DNA of 40,677 nucleotides. Origin: an uncultured Planctomycetota bacterium. GTDB taxonomy: Bacteria; Planctomycetota; Planctomycetia; Gemmatales; HRBIN36. The notes beneath the pieces are model-generated. The model had not been told where the DNA came from, searched no databases, and was given only the letters and a program-made list of their open reading frames with translations. Each line of letters begins with the position of its first letter. The stretch's first letter is position 1. A program made the translations under genes and the position numbers. This document shows positions 9,144 through 17,885 of the stretch, one piece after another. The stretch spans positions 1-40,677 of the forward strand of contig CALFAY010000055.1 of NCBI GenBank assembly GCA_937944855.1. The letters are read 5' to 3'.

Positions 9144-9806
9144 ATGATGAGCCAAGTTCAGATACGCATCGCTCCTTCGATCCTTGCCGCAGACTTCACC
9201 CGGCTCGGGGACCAGATCCAACAAGCAGAAGATGCAGGTGCCGACCGGCTCCATCTCGACATCATGGACGGCCGCTTCGTTCCGAACATCAGCTTCGGTC
9301 CTCCTATCGTTCGGTCCTTGCGAACCGCCACGCGGCTTTTGCTCGAAACGCATCTGATGATTGAGGAGCCGGATCGCTTTCTCGAAGCTTTTGCTGAAGC
9401 GGGGTCCACCACCTTGATCGTGCATTGGGAAGGTTCAACCCATCTTCATCGCACGCTGGACCGGATCCGCACACTGGGACTGAAAGCCGGTGTAGCGATC
9501 AACCCGGCCACTCCCGCCGGGGTGCTGGAAGAGGTGCTCGGCGATATCGACCTCGTGTTGGTTATGACGGTCAATCCCGGTTTCGGCGGGCAGCGGTTCA
9601 TCGAGACGACGCTGCCAAAGATCCGCCGCATTCGAGACTTGCTCGACCGCAGCAGACCTGGCGTGGAACTGGAAGTGGACGGCGGCATTGACGCCGAAAC
9701 CGCTTCGAAGGTGGTTGCTGCGGGTGCTCGCGTCCTCGTAGCGGGTACTGCTATCTTCGGCCATCCGAAGGGCATCGCTGCCGGCATTCAGGCGCTGCAA
9801 GCGTAA
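9144..9806 (+). CDS. rpe: Ribulose-phosphate 3-epimerase
   Basis: Interconverts ribulose-5-phosphate and xylulose-5-phosphate, using a metal-bound TIM barrel. The 220-residue length is normal. Signatures in order are APSILAADFTRLGDQI, the metal and catalytic segment LHLDIMDGRFVPNISFG, THLMIEEPDRF, VMTVNPGFGGQRF, ELEVDGGID and the phosphate-binding end VAGTAIFG. The start is ATGATG, with a GGGG stretch upstream. It is the last gene of the pentose-phosphate run and meets the helicase gene tail to tail. Together with gnd and the transaldolase domain upstream it supplies most of the pentose phosphate pathway except glucose-6-phosphate dehydrogenase and transketolase. Confidence 0.96.
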   Translation: MMSQVQIRIAPSILAADFTRLGDQIQQAEDAGADRLHLDIMDGRFVPNISFGPPIVRSLRTATRLLLETHLMIEEPDRFLEAFAEAGSTTLIVHWEGSTHLHRTLDRIRTLGLKAGVAINPATPAGVLEEVLGDIDLVLVMTVNPGFGGQRFIETTLPKIRRIRDLLDRSRPGVELEVDGGIDAETASKVVAAGARVLVAGTAIFGHPKGIAAGIQALQA

Positions 9807-9844
9807 AAACGCCCCATCATGCCGCCCGGGCATCGTTGCTCCGA

Positions 9845-12148
9845 TCACTGCGTGATCGCCTTCGCCTGGGATTCGCCCTCGACCACGTCGGCGGCCTGGG
9901 CCTGTTCGATGAGTTCGTCGGTGCTGGTCGGATCGACGGCACGACAGCTGGCCGTGAGACGTTCAGCCAAGTCGCGCAATTCGCCTTGCCAGGAGTCGGC
10001 CGACACGTCCGGTGGCGTCAGCTTGGCAAACTCGCCAAGCAGGAGGATGAGGCGAAGCAGGTGCCGAAAGATGATCCCCTCCTGTTTCGAGAGGTTATTC
10101 GTGGTGACGTACTTGATGAAGTCCCCACCGTAGCGGAGCAATTCTCCCGCTGACCAGACGGCCTGAGTCTGCACGTCGTCCACGTCGGGATGCCAGGCCT
10201 CGAAAAGCAACCGCAGCTTGTCGGCCAGACACGGAGGACGCTCCTGCCAGAAGTCGTCCGAGTCATCCTCTTCCTCAGATTCGCTCTCCTCATGTCCAGG
10301 CGTGACTGGGGCAGCAATCAAACCCCGCTGGACCAGTTCGGGATCGAGCCGGGTCCGGGCCAGAGGACCGGGTGGCAAGACATCCGGCGGCGGTACTCGG
10401 ACAAATCGCAGAACCGTCCGCGGGATTTCCAGAACGCTCTCGAACGCCTGGATGCGTTCGTCCTGGTCAGCGATGCCGAGAAGATCAAGCAAATAGGCCC
10501 CGTAAAGCGGATGCACGCTGCGGAACACGAGCAAGCGGTCCAGCGATTCCGTGGGCGTGGCCAGGACAGGACGGTAGGATTCGGCCTTGCCGTCTGCGGA
10601 ATCGTTTTGTTTTTCGTTTCCCTGGTCGGCAGGCGGAAGCGGAGGTTCAAGAGTGACGTATCCGGCTTTCGCCAGGGCCAGGAGCATCCGTTCCATTTGC
10701 CGTTCTCCAGCCAGGATGCGCGACTCATCCATCAGCCGCTTCCGCAACGCGGCGCGGATTCGATCCACTTCGGGAGAAATCTTCAACAAGTAAGCCAGGA
10801 GCCGCCAGGGGATCGGTCCCTTGCTGTAGAGCCGGCCAGGAGGCGCGTGCTTGAGTTTCTCGAATTGGCTCTCTGACCAGTAGGTTTGCTTCTCGCTGCG
10901 TGTTGGCTTTTTGCGTTTCAACTCTTTCTTGGCCTTGAGCAGAAGCGGATCCTTGGTGTCTTCGGGAATCTGATCGTACTTTTGCTGCCAACGGTGGATG
11001 CGAACGTCGTCCTCGTGAGCCAGAGCGAAAACGAAGCCTTCCTTGTCGTATTGCGGACGTCCTGCCCGGCCAAAGATCTGATGCGCTGTGCTGGAGTCGA
11101 TGAGTTTCTGCTTGCCGCTCGGTCCTTTGACCAACGAGGTCAACACTACGGATCGGGCAGGCAAGTTGATGCCGGCCGCCAACGTTTCCGTGCAAACGGC
11201 GACAGCCAACAACTTGCGCTCGAAAAGACGTTCGATTTCCCGGCGATACTTGGGCAACAAGCCTGCGTGGTGGATGCCGACGCCGCGACGCAGCATCTGC
11301 TTGAGTTTTGGCCCGACGCTTTCCTTCCAGTCCAGGGCATCGACTTCCTTCTGAAGCCGATGCCGGGTTGAACCGTCGAGCAGGTCCAGGCCCTTCAGTT
11401 GCTCGGCCACGCTCCAGCACTCGTCGCGATTGAAGCAGAATACCAGGGCCGGCGTCTTGCGGGTCTCCGGGTCGCCCTTGGCCATTTCAACCAGCTGTTC
11501 ATTGAGAAATCGGTCGGGGACATAGTGATAAGTCAGCGGCACCTTGCGATCCCGGCTTTCGACGAGATGCACTTTGCGGCCGTGGCGATGATCCAGCCAG
11601 GAGACGAACTCAGCTGCGTTGCCCACGGTGGCCGACAAAAGCAGCAAGCGGACGTGAGGCGGCAACAGGCCCAAAGTCAGTTCCCACACAATCCCGCGCT
11701 CGGGATCGGCGAAATTGTGGAACTCGTCCATGACCACGGCTGAAACCTGGCCGAAGTCGAACCCTTCTGGATGCAGGAGGCGATTCAGGAGAATCTCGGC
11801 CACGACAACGAGAATGCGAGCGTCGGGATTGACCCGCCGATTGCCGGTCACAAGACCGACATCGCTGGCCGAAAAGCCCCAGCGCTGGGCCTGTTCCTGC
11901 ATCTCTTGGAATTTCTGCTCCGTCAGGGCAATCAGAGGCGTGGTGTAGTAGGCAATTGTGCCCGTGTGCAGGGCCTCGAACAAGGCAGCGTGAGCGATGA
12001 GCGTTTTGCCTGTGCCAGTCGGAGCACAGACGAGAACCCCTTGCTCTTCAGTGAACCAGGCGAGGTGGGCTTCCTCCTGCACCGGGTAGGGCGGGTAAGG
12101 CAATTGTTCCAGGTAGCGTTCGGCAAGTTCGTCACGGGTCGGCATCAT
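9845..12148 (-). CDS. Ski2-like superfamily II DEAD/DEAH-box helicase
   Basis: A 767-residue helicase. Motif I is APTGTGKT (residues 42-49), motif II is DEFH at 141-144, motif III is SATVGN, and the second RecA domain has GVGIHHAGLLP, TETLAAGINLPA and motif VI HQIFGRAGRPQYD. The GIHHAG and AAGINLPA blocks place it in the Ski2/Mtr4/Hel308 group, whose members unwind RNA or branched DNA; which nucleic acid this one uses is not visible. The C-terminal 250 residues are mostly helical and contain an acidic patch (EESESEEEDDSDD). The start is one of two adjacent ATGs (12148 or 12145). It follows the zinc-ribbon gene by 49 bases on the same strand. Confidence 0.9.
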   Translation of the reverse strand: MMPTRDELAERYLEQLPYPPYPVQEEAHLAWFTEEQGVLVCAPTGTGKTLIAHAALFEALHTGTIAYYTTPLIALTEQKFQEMQEQAQRWGFSASDVGLVTGNRRVNPDARILVVVAEILLNRLLHPEGFDFGQVSAVVMDEFHNFADPERGIVWELTLGLLPPHVRLLLLSATVGNAAEFVSWLDHRHGRKVHLVESRDRKVPLTYHYVPDRFLNEQLVEMAKGDPETRKTPALVFCFNRDECWSVAEQLKGLDLLDGSTRHRLQKEVDALDWKESVGPKLKQMLRRGVGIHHAGLLPKYRREIERLFERKLLAVAVCTETLAAGINLPARSVVLTSLVKGPSGKQKLIDSSTAHQIFGRAGRPQYDKEGFVFALAHEDDVRIHRWQQKYDQIPEDTKDPLLLKAKKELKRKKPTRSEKQTYWSESQFEKLKHAPPGRLYSKGPIPWRLLAYLLKISPEVDRIRAALRKRLMDESRILAGERQMERMLLALAKAGYVTLEPPLPPADQGNEKQNDSADGKAESYRPVLATPTESLDRLLVFRSVHPLYGAYLLDLLGIADQDERIQAFESVLEIPRTVLRFVRVPPPDVLPPGPLARTRLDPELVQRGLIAAPVTPGHEESESEEEDDSDDFWQERPPCLADKLRLLFEAWHPDVDDVQTQAVWSAGELLRYGGDFIKYVTTNNLSKQEGIIFRHLLRLILLLGEFAKLTPPDVSADSWQGELRDLAERLTASCRAVDPTSTDELIEQAQAADVVEGESQAKAITQ

Positions 12149-12197
12149 GGAAACAGTGTATCAGGCCGAAAGCCCCGCGAAGCGGTCTTGCCTGGCG

Positions 12198-12608
12198 TCA
12201 GACGGTGGCGATATACCGTCTGCACCGTCGGCACTGTCTCACCTCCTCGTTGATGAGCAGACCGATCCAGAACAGCGGCCAGAAGGTTACCAGAAGCACC
12301 GCGAAAACGATCCATCCCGCCTGGGAGATTCGTTTGGTAATGGTCGGTTCTTCCGTACACCCGCAGGACGGACAACTCAAATGTTTGGAGGAAGCAGACC
12401 CTGAGAGAGCTTTTTCCGATGACTCAGGCTCGTTTTTCAGGCGGTCCGCATCCTCCTGCATGGAGGGGTCCTCGGTCTGGAGCTTCGCGACCCGCTCAGG
12501 CGCGACGAACTCGCTGAGACAGATCGGACAACGCACCAGCGAACCGAAAAGCTCCTGGGGAATACGAACGTCGTTGAGGCAAGTCGGGCATTGCCAGACA
12601 GCCATCAT
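12198..12608 (-). CDS. Double zinc-ribbon membrane-associated small protein, function unknown
   Basis: A 136-residue protein with two cysteine pairs near the N-terminus (C7/C10 and C27/C30) forming a classic short zinc ribbon. A further split site uses C79/C82 and C126/C129, with a hydrophobic stretch (about 97-119) lying between the two Cys pairs. That second arrangement resembles LITAF-like domains, in which a hydrophobic helix dips into the membrane between two half zinc sites; the comparison is mine and unverified. The first ribbon has the same spacing as the first ribbon of the protein at 34401-36377. It lies between queF and the helicase on the same strand and could be transcribed with them. 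No function can be named. Confidence 0.78.
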   Translation of the reverse strand: MMAVWQCPTCLNDVRIPQELFGSLVRCPICLSEFVAPERVAKLQTEDPSMQEDADRLKNEPESSEKALSGSASSKHLSCPSCGCTEEPTITKRISQAGWIVFAVLLVTFWPLFWIGLLINEEVRQCRRCRRYIATV

Positions 12609-12729
12609 GGTGCCGCCCCCTTTCCTGCCGCGAGTGGGAAGTATTCCTTTTCTCTTCTTGCTATTCGCTGCCGTCGGGCAGCCATTTAAGCTTTTTCTGG
12701 TCTTTTGGCCAACTGCCAGCCTGGGGTGA

Positions 12730-13155
12730 CTATCGGGCAGTGGATCGGCGGCCGGTCCGAGAGCGTTTCCGCTTGGAAGTGGATGGAGCCGAACTGGCTT
12801 CGTAGGTACTGGTCACCGTCGTGGTGATGCCGCCACGGGGGTTGAACTCGCCGACGACCTCGCACACCGCCGGCTGACAAGCCCGCACAAAGTCATCCAG
12901 AATGCGGTTGACCACCGTTTCGTAAAAAATCCCCTGATTTCGATACCGCTGGAGATACAGTTTGAGCGACTTGAGTTCGACGCACTTCTCCCGCGGAACA
13001 TAGGTGATGATGATCGTCCCGAAGTCCGGCTGACCCGTTCGAGGACAGACGCTAGTGAACTCGGGACAGACGATCTCAATGGTATAATGCCGCTGCGGGT
13101 ACTGATTGGGGAACGTCTCCAACTGCGATGCGTCAGGGGCAGCGCTGGTACTCAT
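12730..13155 (-). CDS. queF: NADPH-dependent 7-cyano-7-deazaguanine reductase (QueF)
   Basis: Reduces preQ0 to preQ1 in queuosine synthesis, using NADPH. The 141-residue protein is the short, unimodular (YkvM-like) QueF. The catalytic cysteine is C37 in [15 protein letters not shown], with the proton-donating Asp at D44. The family signature [18 protein letters not shown] and the closing FNPRGGI are intact. The last 20 residues are unusually rich in Ser, Lys and Arg and lie beyond the normal domain end. It is divergently arranged with queC, with about 56 bases between the starts, so the two queuosine genes probably share a regulatory region. Confidence 0.95.
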   Translation of the reverse strand: MSTSAAPDASQLETFPNQYPQRHYTIEIVCPEFTSVCPRTGQPDFGTIIITYVPREKCVELKSLKLYLQRYRNQGIFYETVVNRILDDFVRACQPAVCEVVGEFNPRGGITTTVTSTYEASSAPSTSKRKRSRTGRRSTAR

Positions 13156-13211
13156 GTCCCGATCTCCTAAAGGTTTTCCGGTAGTGTATTCGTCCCGGAG
13201 GCGTGCGGCTG

Positions 13212-13916
13212 ATGGCGGACAAGGTTCGGTCGGCAGTGGTGCTGGTCAGCGGCGGTCTGGATAGCGCGACGACGCTGGCGGTCGCTCGGCATCAAGGATT
13301 GGTCTGCCACGCCCTGACCGTCCGCTACGGCCAACGGCATGCCGCGGAACTGGAAGCGGCTCGCCGAGTGGCCCGGTCGCTGGGAGCGGTTCGGCATGTC
13401 GAGGTGGCGGTGGATTTGCGGGCCATCGGCGGTTCCGCACTTACCGCCGATATCGACGTGCCCAAGGATCGACCTCATGAGGCCATTGCCGAGGGGATCC
13501 CGGTCACGTACGTCCCCGCACGCAATACCGTATTTCTCAGCCTAGCCCTGGCCTACGCCGAAGCCCATGAGATGTTCGACATTTTTCTAGGCGTCAATGC
13601 CCTGGACTATTCCGGCTATCCCGATTGTCGCCCGGAGTTCATTCACCAGTTCGAGCGGCTGGCCCAGGTAGCGACTAAGGCCGGGGTGGAGGGGCGAGGC
13701 ACCTTCCGCGTTCATACGCCGCTAATTGCCATGACCAAGCGAGAAATCATTCTCGAAGGCACCCGTCTCGGCGTGGACTTCGGATGGACGCACAGTTGCT
13801 ATGATCCGTTGCCGGACGGCACGGCCTGCGGCCGCTGCGACAGTTGCCGACTCCGTCTCAAAGGTTTCGCCGAGGCCGGTCTTATCGACCCGATCCGCTA
13901 CGCTATCCAGACATGA
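13212..13916 (+). CDS. queC: 7-cyano-7-deazaguanine synthase (QueC)
   Basis: Converts 7-carboxy-7-deazaguanine to preQ0 with ATP and ammonia. The 234-residue enzyme starts with the PP-loop [13 protein letters not shown], followed by [47 protein letters not shown] and [11 protein letters not shown]. The C-terminal zinc site has four cysteines in [23 protein letters not shown] at 13197-13201 sits ten bases before the ATG at 13212, so this start is preferred over the GTG at 13203. It is divergent from queF. The 3' end meets the PQQ-propeller gene tail to tail. Confidence 0.96.
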   Translation: MADKVRSAVVLVSGGLDSATTLAVARHQGLVCHALTVRYGQRHAAELEAARRVARSLGAVRHVEVAVDLRAIGGSALTADIDVPKDRPHEAIAEGIPVTYVPARNTVFLSLALAYAEAHEMFDIFLGVNALDYSGYPDCRPEFIHQFERLAQVATKAGVEGRGTFRVHTPLIAMTKREIILEGTRLGVDFGWTHSCYDPLPDGTACGRCDSCRLRLKGFAEAGLIDPIRYAIQT

Positions 13917-13962
13917 ATTGGCCCCAAAGGCCGAAAAAGCCCAGCCATTGCCATTTCGCCCT

Positions 13963-15588
13963 CTACTCCGCCTTGGCCGGAGGTCGCAGATCGAAACATT
14001 GGAGCCATTTTCCATCGCGGACGTAAAGGCGACCATTGACCAGAGCTGGGGTCGCCCAGGTCTGGTACGAGTCGAAGACCTTCATTTCCCCGCGGGTCCG
14101 AAAGCCTTCCGGAGTGGCCTCGACAACCGCAACTTGGCCATCCTCGGTTTGGATGATGAGGCATGCGTCGGCGAAGATGAGCGCGCCTTTGGCCAGGGAC
14201 CGGTCGGACCAGCGTTCAACTCCTTGTCGGAAGTCAACGCACTTGAGAAACGCGGCATTGTTATTCGTGTTCACGTCGAAACCGTACAAGAATCCGTTGT
14301 GCAAAATGCAGGTGGAGATGTGGTTCCGCATCAGCTTGTTGGCTTTGACATACACAGGCTCGACCCGCAGCCTGCCGCCGTCCTTCAGGATCTCCAACAG
14401 GGCACAGCCCTTGTTGTAGCTGGAGGAGATAAAGACATAATTTCCGGCGACAATGGGCGTAGCAATATTGCCCTCGAAAGTCGTAACCCAGGGATACGAC
14501 CAGAGCACGGAGCCGTCTTCGGGCTTCACTCCGTGCACCGCTTCGCCTGTCAGGCAGATGATCTGCCGCACTCCTCCCGCCGTGCAGGCCACGGGTGAAC
14601 TATACCCGCCCACGTCGCTAAGGGCCTTCCACTCCAGCTTTCCTGAAATCCGATCGAAGGCGGTGACGGACCCGTTGGGACCGCCGGGCATCACAATGAC
14701 GACATCTTTTTCGATGAGCGGCGAGGAAGCGACGCCCCAGCGTGGCGGATCGGTGTCCAATTCATCCATGAGATCATGACGCCAGAGCACTTTCGGCTGT
14801 CGGTCGGCAGGATCGGCTTCCAGGCAGATAAGAATGCCGGTCGCTCCCAGCGTGTACACCCGGCCGTCATGGACTGTGGGCGTCGCTCGGGGACCTGCTC
14901 CATATTCCAGATTGCCGTAGTCGCAGGAATAACTGAAGACCCAAAGTTCTTCTCCGGTTTCAGCGTCGAAACACAGCACCCGTTCGTTTTTGCCATCGCG
15001 GTCGGAGACGTACACTTTGCCGTTGGCCACAGCGGGAGAAGAATAGCCGCCCTTGACGGGCTTTTTCCATAAGACTGGCGGGGGTGCAGTCTTCCATTCC
15101 AGATTCAGGCCGGTTTCGCGGGAGATGCCGTCCCGCCGCGGCCCTCGCCACTGCGGCCAGTCTTTGTCAGCAGTAGGTTGCCCCTCATCCTCCAGTTTTG
15201 CACTTTGGAGGTTGGCGAGACGCCCCGGGTGGGAGAGATCCTGAATCGGACGGTCACCGAAAAAGTAAGCCAAGGCAACAAAACCAGCGAGAGCAGACCC
15301 GGCCAACAACGGAAGAAACGTCCACCAGCGCGAGGGGGGCGGCGGATCAGTGAGCCGCATCGAGCGGGCCAGGGTGATCAGAGCCAATAGCAGCAGCAGA
15401 CCGGCCAGCACGCCGATGATGATGAGCGGAGTCCCGTAGCCCAACCAAAGCAGGCCCAGGGCGTGGCGGACCCGATAATTGGCAAAGTAATACGATAGTC
15501 CGATTAAGGCCAAGGCCGGAATCGTGTAAAGCAGGGTGCCCCAGAGCGGTGACGTCAAGATGCTTGTGCGGGCTTTCGACTCAGTCAT
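13963..15588 (-). CDS. Membrane-anchored PQQ-like beta-propeller repeat protein
   Basis: A 541-residue protein with three hydrophobic segments in the first about 120 residues, then a large extracytoplasmic beta-propeller. The propeller begins with WPQWRGPRRDGIS, and blades repeat the pattern of a variable strand, then GxVY...D..G...W, for example NGKVYVSDRDG and CFDAETGEELWVFS. In planctomycetes such domains are very common, and most lack evidence of PQQ binding or dehydrogenase activity, so a scaffold or binding role is as likely as an enzyme. It is the last gene in a run with the Gfo/Idh/MocA-like gene (52 bases upstream) and the DUF1080 gene, which hints at carbohydrate-related work at the cell surface. 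Confidence 0.86.
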   Translation of the reverse strand: MTESKARTSILTSPLWGTLLYTIPALALIGLSYYFANYRVRHALGLLWLGYGTPLIIIGVLAGLLLLLALITLARSMRLTDPPPPSRWWTFLPLLAGSALAGFVALAYFFGDRPIQDLSHPGRLANLQSAKLEDEGQPTADKDWPQWRGPRRDGISRETGLNLEWKTAPPPVLWKKPVKGGYSSPAVANGKVYVSDRDGKNERVLCFDAETGEELWVFSYSCDYGNLEYGAGPRATPTVHDGRVYTLGATGILICLEADPADRQPKVLWRHDLMDELDTDPPRWGVASSPLIEKDVVIVMPGGPNGSVTAFDRISGKLEWKALSDVGGYSSPVACTAGGVRQIICLTGEAVHGVKPEDGSVLWSYPWVTTFEGNIATPIVAGNYVFISSSYNKGCALLEILKDGGRLRVEPVYVKANKLMRNHISTCILHNGFLYGFDVNTNNNAAFLKCVDFRQGVERWSDRSLAKGALIFADACLIIQTEDGQVAVVEATPEGFRTRGEMKVFDSYQTWATPALVNGRLYVRDGKWLQCFDLRPPAKAE

Positions 15589-15640
15589 TGACGAGTTCCC
15601 CCCGACGTGGATCTCGCTTCATTCCGTGTGCAATATGGCA

Positions 15641-16888
15641 TCATCGTCCGCGAGTTTGCTCCTGCCGACAAGAGGGGTTTTCGGAAATGCTCTTTTTCGC
15701 CGCCGACGCAGGAATCATCCAGCCCAAAATTTGCAGAGCCAGGAAGATCAGTAGCAACGGAAGCAGCAGATACATGGTCCACGGAGCCAGGGGCAGCCCC
15801 AGGGCAAGCAGGGCGACGAAGAGCACGACGACAAGCAAGAGGGTGAGGCAGCCCAGCGTCGTCATGACGGTCTTGAAGTTGGATCCTTCGCTGACCTCCT
15901 CGTATTCCAGGGCAATGACCCGACGGCGTCGGACGCTTTGCCGAACGGCATCAAAGACTTCCAGGCAACGGGTTTCATCGAGCCAGGTGATGGCTGCCGG
16001 CATTCCGGCAAGAGCTTTTTCGACCTCCCCCGCCAGATCGGGCCACGGTTGCCAGAGCCAGGTCGCCTGGTCGGTTTCGTCCTCCCATCGGCATACGGCT
16101 CGAGCGTATCCGATGCCCTGGGCTTCAAATGTCAGGGTTGCTTCTCCCGTCTCTCCACGGATGATCAACCGGTTTTGAACCGGACCTTGCCGGGTCATCA
16201 GAAGCCGGAACAGGCAGCCGGACTGACAGCGCCCTGTCAATGTCAAGGTGTCCAAAGGGGTCAGTTGTTCGCCGGCGGCTCCGACAGCTGAGACTTCGAG
16301 GACCTCGCCGGCCAGAAAACGAATGCTGTCCCAGACCCGTAAGGCTGGGTGGCGATCCCAGCGAAGATCGACAGGTTCCCGACGCTTCCAGACTCTGGCG
16401 GAGCTCGCAACCGGGTCCGACCACGATTCGTCAGGAACGGAGAACTCTACTTCCAGCAGCGTCATCCGTCCCAGGCGACCGGTCCGGACCAGTTCGGCAA
16501 TTCTTCTTAAACCCGGGTGCAGGCGGTCCCACAGAAGGGGCAAAAGAACCTTGCCGGTCTCTTCCTGCACGAATGCCGCCTCATAGGTGACGTCCGGAAG
16601 CAGATCGACGGGATGCACGCACAAGACATGCTTTTCCGAGCGGACGGCTCGTCGAAGGACATCGGCGCGTTCCGCCAAGGCATCGCCGACAATCAGGACC
16701 TCGACTTCTGGGTCGGAAAAAAGGGCATCCCGATCGGTCACGTCGACCGTCGGAATGCCCTGTTGATTCAGCCATTGTAAACTGCCTGGGGAACAGCAGG
16801 ATCGAACCAGCCGATGTCTGCCGGTCTTGACCAGGGCGACCGCAAAGGCCAAGGCGTCGGGGTGATCGCCGCTGAGACCAATCTGCAT
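15641..16888 (-). CDS. Gfo/Idh/MocA-like protein with degenerate active site and C-terminal membrane tail
   Basis: A 415-residue protein. Residues 1 to about 120 follow the Rossmann layout of Gfo/Idh/MocA oxidoreductases (VEVLIVGDALAERADVLRRAV, then HVLCVHPVDL). A central domain begins at WDRLHPGLRRIAELVRTGRLG and includes the usual substrate-domain sheet. Two key sites are altered. The glycine-rich nucleotide loop is GLSGDHP rather than GxGxxG, and the catalytic EKP triplet is V91-H92-P93. The C-terminus (about 345-400) adds two strong hydrophobic segments not normal for the family. It may therefore be a membrane-anchored non-catalytic relative. It sits between the DUF1080 and PQQ-propeller genes on the same strand with gaps of 37 and 52 bases. 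Confidence 0.78.
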   Translation of the reverse strand: MQIGLSGDHPDALAFAVALVKTGRHRLVRSCCSPGSLQWLNQQGIPTVDVTDRDALFSDPEVEVLIVGDALAERADVLRRAVRSEKHVLCVHPVDLLPDVTYEAAFVQEETGKVLLPLLWDRLHPGLRRIAELVRTGRLGRMTLLEVEFSVPDESWSDPVASSARVWKRREPVDLRWDRHPALRVWDSIRFLAGEVLEVSAVGAAGEQLTPLDTLTLTGRCQSGCLFRLLMTRQGPVQNRLIIRGETGEATLTFEAQGIGYARAVCRWEDETDQATWLWQPWPDLAGEVEKALAGMPAAITWLDETRCLEVFDAVRQSVRRRRVIALEYEEVSEGSNFKTVMTTLGCLTLLLVVVLFVALLALGLPLAPWTMYLLLPLLLIFLALQILGWMIPASAAKKSISENPSCRQEQTRGR

Positions 16889-16925
16889 GTTCCCGGCCTG
16901 AATGCTCCGGCGGTTTTCGGGACGG

Positions 16926-17591
16926 TCACTCCAGCGGCGTCAGTTCGATGTTGCGGAAATGGATCTCCGCCCCTTCCGATTGAAGCAGGATCTTTCCCTT
17001 GGCGACCTCGGCGTTCTTGCCCTCGTTGACGAACTCGCCATTGACCCAGAGTTTGACCGTGCCGTCCTTGGCGCAACGGATGACGTATTGGTTCCACTCT
17101 CCCAGCGGTCTTTCGACGTTGTCCTTGAGCCGGAAGTAGTGACGGGAGACGCGGGGATCCTGCTGCTCCTTCGGCACGTCCAGCTTGAAGCCGTCCACGA
17201 GCCAGAAGTCGCCCGCCCGTCCATGCATGAGTTGAGCCTCGACACCCTTCGGCCAGATCTTGTCGGGGCCGACCACGTGGACAAATACGCCGCTGTTCCT
17301 GCCCGTGGCAACTTTTTCACCCCACCGCCATTGCAGCTTCAGTTCGTAGTTCTCGTACTCCTTCTCGGTGATGATGTACCCGGGAATCGATCCCTCGCAG
17401 ATGATGACCCCGTCCTTGACCGTCCAGATCTTTTCCGGATCAGCCCCCGAATTGGGAGCCAGATACTTTCTCCAGCCGGTGAAGTCCTTACCGTTGAACA
17501 GCTGGACCGTCTTCTTCTCCTCCGCGAAGACGGACAACGAGAGCACGACCGCCCACCCCAGTACGATTCCCGCCGCGAGTCCTCTGCGCAT
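16926..17591 (-). CDS. DUF1080 (3-keto-disaccharide hydrolase-type) secreted protein
   Basis: A 221-residue protein with a signal peptide (MRRGLAAGIVLGWAVVLSLS, cleavage probably near FAEE), so it is exported. The mature part opens with QLFNGKDFTGWRKY, the recognised start of DUF1080 domains, and ends with the concanavalin-like strands GEWNQYVIRCA...VKLWVNGEFVN and IHFRNIELTPL. The family includes 3-keto-glucoside hydrolases; many planctomycete members are uncharacterised. Adjacent genes encode a Gfo/Idh/MocA-like protein and a propeller protein, a combination consistent with keto-sugar or polysaccharide handling, though the specific substrate is unknown. Confidence 0.9.
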   Translation of the reverse strand: MRRGLAAGIVLGWAVVLSLSVFAEEKKTVQLFNGKDFTGWRKYLAPNSGADPEKIWTVKDGVIICEGSIPGYIITEKEYENYELKLQWRWGEKVATGRNSGVFVHVVGPDKIWPKGVEAQLMHGRAGDFWLVDGFKLDVPKEQQDPRVSRHYFRLKDNVERPLGEWNQYVIRCAKDGTVKLWVNGEFVNEGKNAEVAKGKILLQSEGAEIHFRNIELTPLE

Positions 17592-17678
17592 GATGGATCC
17601 TCCCTTGGTGAAAAACGTCTGGCCAAGTCGCCTCAGTGTAATGCGTGGGCAGAGCGTTCGCCACTGCTCGGCCTAAAG

Positions 17679-17825
17679 TCACGACTGAGTTTTTTTGGTT
17701 GGCTGCTTGGAGGGGCAGGTCGGTCCGCCCTGTTGGCTCGCCATTTTGGCTAGCAGCCGTTTCTCCTCTCGCCGCCTCCTTTTCAGGCGATCGATGTGAC
17801 GCTTTCCGCTCGGATTCGCTCCCAT
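17679..17825 (-). CDS. Small basic protein (48 residues), function unknown
   Basis: A short ORF read directly from the minus strand: ATG at 17825-17823 and TGA at 17681-17679. GCGGAGGAATC stands immediately before the ATG, an almost ideal ribosome site. The product begins MGANPSGKRHIDRLKRRRRE and is strongly basic and helical in its first 30 residues, with a Gln/Gly/Thr/Lys-rich tail and one cysteine. It could bind nucleic acid or the ribosome, but I recognise no family. It lies between the Dabb gene and the DUF1080 gene on the same strand, filling a gap of about 290 bases. The main alternative is that it is a chance ORF. Confidence 0.5.
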   Translation of the reverse strand: MGANPSGKRHIDRLKRRRREEKRLLAKMASQQGGPTCPSKQPTKKTQS

Positions 17826-17885
17826 GATTCCTCCGCGGGACGAGGCTTGAGTTGACAGTTGTTACCACGCTTCAGCACGCTGGAT

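Noticed and set aside
9819..9833. Hairpin between the convergent rpe and helicase genes
   Set aside because: ATGCC/GGCAT gives only a five-base stem with no T-run, too weak to call a terminator.
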